Below are positions 32,667 to 35,549 of a stretch of 35,549 nucleotides of DNA, in pieces; the first letter of the stretch is position 1, and the number at the start of each line of letters is the position of its first letter. The notes under the pieces are model-generated. The model saw only the letters and a program-made list of their open reading frames with translations, was not told where the DNA came from and searched no databases. The stretch comes from Dehalococcoidia bacterium (lineage in GTDB: Bacteria > Chloroflexota > Dehalococcoidia > UBA6926): NCBI GenBank assembly GCA_009841045.1, contig VXMO01000060.1:1-35549 (forward strand), given 5' to 3'. The translations under genes and the position numbers were made by a program.

Positions 32667-33962
32667 ATGACTTCAGAGAGCGGCGAGCGGCGTCGGTTCC
32701 AGACGGTTCGCGGCACGAACGATACGCTGCCGGATGACCAGCCGTATTGGGACTGGGTGCGGTCAGCGGCGCAGAGCGTTGCGCATCGTTTCGGGTTTAG
32801 GCGCATCGACACGCCCGTGTTCGAGGAGACGGCGCTGTTCGTACGGACTGTCGGCGAGGGCACGGATATTGTCGAGAAGGAAATGTACACGTTCACGGAC
32901 CGCGGCGATGACATGCTCACGCTGCGGCCGGAGGGGACGGCGCCCGTGTGTCGCGCGTACATCCAGCACGGGATGCACACGCTGCCGCAGCCGGTGCGGG
33001 CCTTCTACATCACGCCCATCTTTCGCTACGAGCGGCCGCAGTCGGGGCGGCTGCGCCAGCATCACCAGTTTGGCGTGGAGGCGATCGGCGATCCGAATCC
33101 GGAGATCGACGCGGAGGTCATCCACGTCCTATGGAGTCTGTTCGAGGAACTGGGGCTGAAGAATCTGAGACTGCACGTGAACTCCATCGGCTGCAGCAAT
33201 GGGGATTGCCGCCCCCGCTATCTGAATTCGCTGCGGAAGTACTATTCCACGCGGCTGGATAAGTCTTGTGAGGACTGCCATACGCGGTATGAGAAGAACA
33301 CCTTGCGACTGCTGGACTGCAAGGAGGGGCAGTGCCAACCGATCATCGATGATGCGCCGACGCCGACGGACAGTCTGTGCCAGGACTGCGCCGACCATTT
33401 TGAACGGCTGCGCTCCTTGCTGGATCTCTGGGAGATTCCCTATACGGTCACGCCGCGGCTTGTGCGGGGGCTCGACTATTACACACGGACCGTGTTTGAG
33501 GTTCATCCCGCCATCGAGGGGTCGCAGACGGCGCTCGGGGCGGGCGGGCGATACGACGGTCTGGTCGAGCAGCTCGGCGGCGCGCCGACGCCCGGGGTCG
33601 GTTTTGGCTCCGGCATCGAGAGGATCATCATGAACCTGCGAGAGGCGGGGCTGACGCCGCCGGACGACTTGTCGCCACGGACGGACCTGTACATCGTCTA
33701 TCTGGGCGACACGGCACACCAACACGCGTTACGATTGGCCGCCGAGCTTCGGAAGAACGGTCTCAGTGTTTCGCTCCCGACGGGGAGTCGCAGCCTGCGG
33801 GCACAGCTTCGTTCCGCGAGCGCGGCGAATGCGCGCTACGCTCTGATCATCGGGGACGATGAGGTCGCCAAAGGCGCGGCGGCGCTACGCGACCTGGATA
33901 CGAGCGAACAGAGCGATGTCTCGCTGGACGCGGAGGCCGTCAAGGCAGCCATCGCTTCCTGA
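32667..33962 (+). CDS. hisS: Histidyl-tRNA synthetase
   Basis: A 431-residue class II aminoacyl-tRNA synthetase charging tRNA-His. RGTNDTLPDDQPYW opens the catalytic domain; motif 2 is FYITPIFRYERPQSGRLRQHHQFGVE, then LVRGLDYYTRTVFE (HisA segment) and LGAGGRYDGLVEQLGG (HisB), with motif 3 GVGFGSGIERI. The C-terminal anticodon-binding domain begins near DLYIVYLGDTAHQHAL. The insertion between the two (about residues 165-260) contains five or more cysteines (SIGCSNGDCRPR, DKSCEDCHTRY, DCKEGQCQP, LCQDCADH), a known HisS subtype. Independent transcription is likely. ATG 32667 lacks a strong ribosome site. Confidence 0.96.
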   Translation: MTSESGERRRFQTVRGTNDTLPDDQPYWDWVRSAAQSVAHRFGFRRIDTPVFEETALFVRTVGEGTDIVEKEMYTFTDRGDDMLTLRPEGTAPVCRAYIQHGMHTLPQPVRAFYITPIFRYERPQSGRLRQHHQFGVEAIGDPNPEIDAEVIHVLWSLFEELGLKNLRLHVNSIGCSNGDCRPRYLNSLRKYYSTRLDKSCEDCHTRYEKNTLRLLDCKEGQCQPIIDDAPTPTDSLCQDCADHFERLRSLLDLWEIPYTVTPRLVRGLDYYTRTVFEVHPAIEGSQTALGAGGRYDGLVEQLGGAPTPGVGFGSGIERIIMNLREAGLTPPDDLSPRTDLYIVYLGDTAHQHALRLAAELRKNGLSVSLPTGSRSLRAQLRSASAANARYALIIGDDEVAKGAAALRDLDTSEQSDVSLDAEAVKAAIAS

Positions 33963-34024
33963 TTGGCGCTCTACGGGCGCCGCCCCCCACTGACCTTCCC
34001 ACTGGAGGGGAGGGAACCCGATGG

Positions 34025-34068
34025 ATTCCGGCCCCGTATCGGAGTACGGGGCATGCTTTCGCCGGAAT
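34025..34068. repeat. Type A palindrome copy 5, carrying an internal second palindrome
   Basis: Outer arms ATTCCGGC (34025-34032) and GCCGGAAT (34061-34068) match copy 3, including CCCGATGG before and GAGGG after. Between them, instead of TTTC alone, lies a nested near-palindrome (CCCCGTATC-GGAGTACGGGG) of about 20 bp. Confidence 0.7.
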
Positions 34069-34086
34069 GAGGGAAGCATAGCTTCC

Positions 34087-34124
34087 AAAAAGGAAAGAAG
34101 CTCCGCGGTGTGGTGCGGAGCTTC
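34087..34124 (-). terminator. Rho-independent terminator for the 46-residue peptide gene
   Basis: Perfect 10-bp stem GAAGCTCCGC/GCGGAGCTTC (34097-34106 with 34115-34124), 8-nt loop, followed on the minus strand by TTTCCTTTTT. Points towards hisS and closes the peptide transcript. Confidence 0.8.
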
Positions 34125-34167
34125 TCCCGGGGAGGAGGTGTGTGGTGGTGGTATTTCGGTTTTTGGT

Positions 34168-34196
34168 CCCCCCGCCCCTTTCGGGGCTGACGGGGG
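34168..34196. other. G+C-rich hairpin after the peptide stop
   Basis: CCCCCCG-CCCC-TTTC-GGGG-CTGA-CGGGGG, a bulged stem in the 3' untranslated part of the peptide transcript, about 60 bases before the main terminator. No U-run follows on either strand. Confidence 0.45.
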
Positions 34197-34216
34197 AGAT
34201 TTTGGGTTTGACCCCC

Positions 34217-34357
34217 TTATGCCGCTGCCAGCAGGTTTGCGTTCAGCGCGACAATCTTGTCGACGCTTGCCTTCGCTTCGGTTGCGACCTTGCCGGTCTT
34301 GACCGGGCGGATCTGCTCACTCGCTAACGGGCTGATGTTCTGAATGTCCTGTGTCAT
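34217..34357 (-). CDS. Stand-alone 46-residue peptide of unknown function
   Basis: A 46-residue peptide, MTQDIQNISPLASEQIRP, then VKTGKVATEAKASVDKIVAL, ending NANLLAAA. It has no cysteine, no signal sequence and is Ala/Lys/Val rich, with a possible amphipathic helix over the last 20 residues. The expression signals are complete: GGAGG before ATG 34357, a -35/-10 pair at 34412-34440, and a strong terminator at 34087-34124, so this is very likely a real gene. It is divergent from a LysR gene. The longer in-frame reading from 34405 has no ribosome site and starts at the predicted transcript end, so it is not used. Function is unknown; a RiPP-like or small-protein role is possible. Confidence 0.75.
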   Translation of the reverse strand: MTQDIQNISPLASEQIRPVKTGKVATEAKASVDKIVALNANLLAAA

Positions 34358-34363
34358 GGGGGT

Positions 34364-34369
34364 CCTCCC
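34364..34369 (-). promoter_or_regulatory. Ribosome binding site of the 46-residue peptide
   Basis: The minus strand reads GGGAGG, followed by ACCCCC and ATG 34357; this decides the start. Confidence 0.7.
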
Positions 34370-34411
34370 TCTTGCTCTCTCTTCTGTGATCTCTGTGTTT
34401 CTCATGTATCC

Positions 34412-34440
34412 ATAGTGCCGCCGCAGAATGATTGCATCAA
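34412..34440 (-). promoter_or_regulatory. Promoter of the 46-residue peptide gene
   Basis: On the minus strand TTGATG (34435-34440), exactly 17 bp, then CACTAT (34412-34417); transcription would start near 34405, leaving a 48-nt leader. The AT-rich tract from about 34440 to 34485 continues into the LysR side, where TACAAT at 34480-34485 is a likely -10 for that gene, and the divergent pair may share an operator. Confidence 0.5.
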
Positions 34441-34513
34441 GGGATATTCATAGATAGTTAGTATTTATTTTTGCGATGGTACAATGGGGTGGGTAAAGGG
34501 ATAAGGGGGCGAC

Positions 34514-35395
34514 ATGGATGTACGTGAGCTACGCAGCTTCACGGTCGCTGCCCGTGTAAGGAGCATTTCGCGGGCGGCGGAGCTGCTGGACATCGGTCAG
34601 CCGACGGTGTCCACGCACATCAAGAAGCTGGAGCAGGAACTGGGGACGCAGCTGTTTGACCGCATCCGGCGGCCGATACGGCTGACGCTGGCGGGTGAGA
34701 AGCTGTTGGAACTTGCCGATCCACTGGTGGAGGGCATTGAAGGGCTGGCCACAAACACACAGCAGGCGCAGACGGAAGGGCCTGTGACGGTGGCGACAAC
34801 GACTAACCTGACACACTTTCTGCTGCGCGCGGTTGAGGCGTTTCGCGATGAGAACCCACGAGTCCACCTGCGTCTGCGCTCGCGTCTGCGTTCCGAGGTG
34901 ATCGAGCTGGTGTCACAGGGTGAGGTGGATTTCGGTATCGTGCCGGGGTCGGATCCCGACCCCGCGCTGGAATTCCGACCGTTGTTCCCCTATCAGAGGC
35001 TGCTGATTGCGTCGCTCAACCACCCGGTGCTGGAGGAATTACCGCTGACATCTTTCGAGCAGATTGCCAAGTACCCGTTAATCATGATGGGGCCGGGCAC
35101 GTACACGCGGTCCGCCGTGGAGTCGGAGTTCCGCCGCAAGGGCCTGGACTACGACATCATCATGGAGGCCGATTCGCTGGACCTGATCAAGCGCTATGTG
35201 GGTGACGGTTACGGCATCTCGGTTATCCCGCGCGTGGTGACTGAGCCGGGCGATGAGAAAACACTTGGGATCGTGCCTCTTGGTCACATGATGCCCGTCG
35301 ATCAGACCGGTCTCGTAACGCTGCGGGGTCGAGCGCTATCCGCGCCGGCGGAGGCGTTGATGGAGAAGGTGAGGATTGCGGCGGAGGATATGTAG
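34514..35395 (+). CDS. LysR-family transcriptional regulator
   Basis: A 293-residue LTTR with the N-terminal winged helix (MDVRELRSFTVAARVRSISRAAELLDIGQPTVSTHIKKLEQELGTQLFDR-type residues 1-50, HTH at about 16-40) and a periplasmic-binding-like effector domain (GPVTVATTTNLTHFLLRAVEAFRDENP, residues 89-115; GDGYGISVIPRVV at about 238-250). The effector-domain pattern resembles CysB/Cbl-type regulators, but this is weak. AAGGGATAAGGGGG lies before ATG 34514. Target genes are unknown; the divergent peptide gene is the obvious candidate as LysR regulators usually act on the neighbour transcribed away from them. Confidence 0.93.
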   Translation: MDVRELRSFTVAARVRSISRAAELLDIGQPTVSTHIKKLEQELGTQLFDRIRRPIRLTLAGEKLLELADPLVEGIEGLATNTQQAQTEGPVTVATTTNLTHFLLRAVEAFRDENPRVHLRLRSRLRSEVIELVSQGEVDFGIVPGSDPDPALEFRPLFPYQRLLIASLNHPVLEELPLTSFEQIAKYPLIMMGPGTYTRSAVESEFRRKGLDYDIIMEADSLDLIKRYVGDGYGISVIPRVVTEPGDEKTLGIVPLGHMMPVDQTGLVTLRGRALSAPAEALMEKVRIAAEDM

Positions 35396-35472
35396 GCGGG
35401 AGCGCGGGCTCTCGCTTTCGCGGTTGGCGATTCAGCGGGGTGATGGTTAAACTGTTGTGTAGCTTTTCATGT

Positions 35473-35549
35473 GGCGCGTTCGTCTAGTGGCCAAGGACAC
35501 CGCCCTCTCAAGGCGGAGATCACGGGTTCGAATCCCGTACGCGCTACCA
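35473..35549 (+). tRNA. tRNA-Glu (CTC anticodon)
   Basis: A 77-nt cloverleaf with encoded 3' CCA ending at the last base of the window. Acceptor arms GGCGCGT and ACGCGCT pair with a G-U at the top; the anticodon arm CCGCC/GGCGG encloses CTCTCAA, giving anticodon CTC. T arm ACGGG-TTCGAAT-CCCGT. Confidence 0.96.

Noticed and set aside
35473-35549. tRNA-Glu as an integration site for a mobile element.
   Set aside because: No integrase or att duplication is visible; the window simply ends at the tRNA.

Overview
The window is a G+C-rich bacterial chromosome segment, densely coded on both strands. I infer a member of the Chloroflexota, close to the Dehalococcoidia/SAR202-type lineages. This rests on gene style only: a lipoprotein with a Thr-Pro linker, tandem DUF4870 proteins, several related MFS carriers, crotonase paralogs, and an hrcA-grpE-dnaK operon behind a CIRCE element. 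No rRNA or marker phylogeny is available to confirm it.

Layout. 1-2.7 kb: amt-glnK ammonium/PII operon (minus), divergent from a crotonase-like gene, with an array of four GTNAC motifs spaced 11 bp between them. 2.8-6 kb: HicAB-like toxin-antitoxin pair, two DUF4870 membrane proteins, a second crotonase, and a lipoprotein. 6-10.7 kb: acyl-CoA synthetase, an NCS2 permease with a degenerate GHKL-like tail, a PaREP1/HEPN-like protein and an MBL-like protein. 10.8-14.9 kb: promoter + CIRCE + hrcA-grpE-dnaK, then a cysteine-dioxygenase-like cupin. 14.9-20.9 kb: four MFS genes, two of them close tandem copies. 21-24.7 kb: pfkA, hepT-mntA toxin-antitoxin, cinA, a Yip1-like membrane protein and a minimal nuclease-fold protein. 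25-25.5 kb: noncoding region with tRNA-Pro(CGG) inside a repeat cluster. 25.6-29.7 kb: small unknown protein, SPFH protein + NfeD protease, another MFS carrier. 29.7-31.5 kb: a restriction-modification pair (NotI-family nuclease and D12-class adenine methylase) that looks less G+C rich than its surroundings. 31.8-35.5 kb: fabI, hisS, a 46-residue peptide with its own promoter and terminator, a LysR regulator and tRNA-Glu(CTC) at the window end.

The genes mostly describe nitrogen sensing and uptake, fatty acid/CoA metabolism, proteostasis and solute transport, with three defence or addiction cassettes (HicAB, HepT-MntA, R-M). Two classes of small repeats punctuate intergenic DNA: short palindromes of three sequence types, and a longer approximately 70-bp unit with two conserved blocks (GTTCGCG and CCGCGTTCC) held 31-32 nt apart. 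The best candidates for something new are the R-M pair, the GTNAC array, the permease-GHKL fusion, the tRNA-linked repeat, the shortened HrcA and the stand-alone 46-residue peptide.
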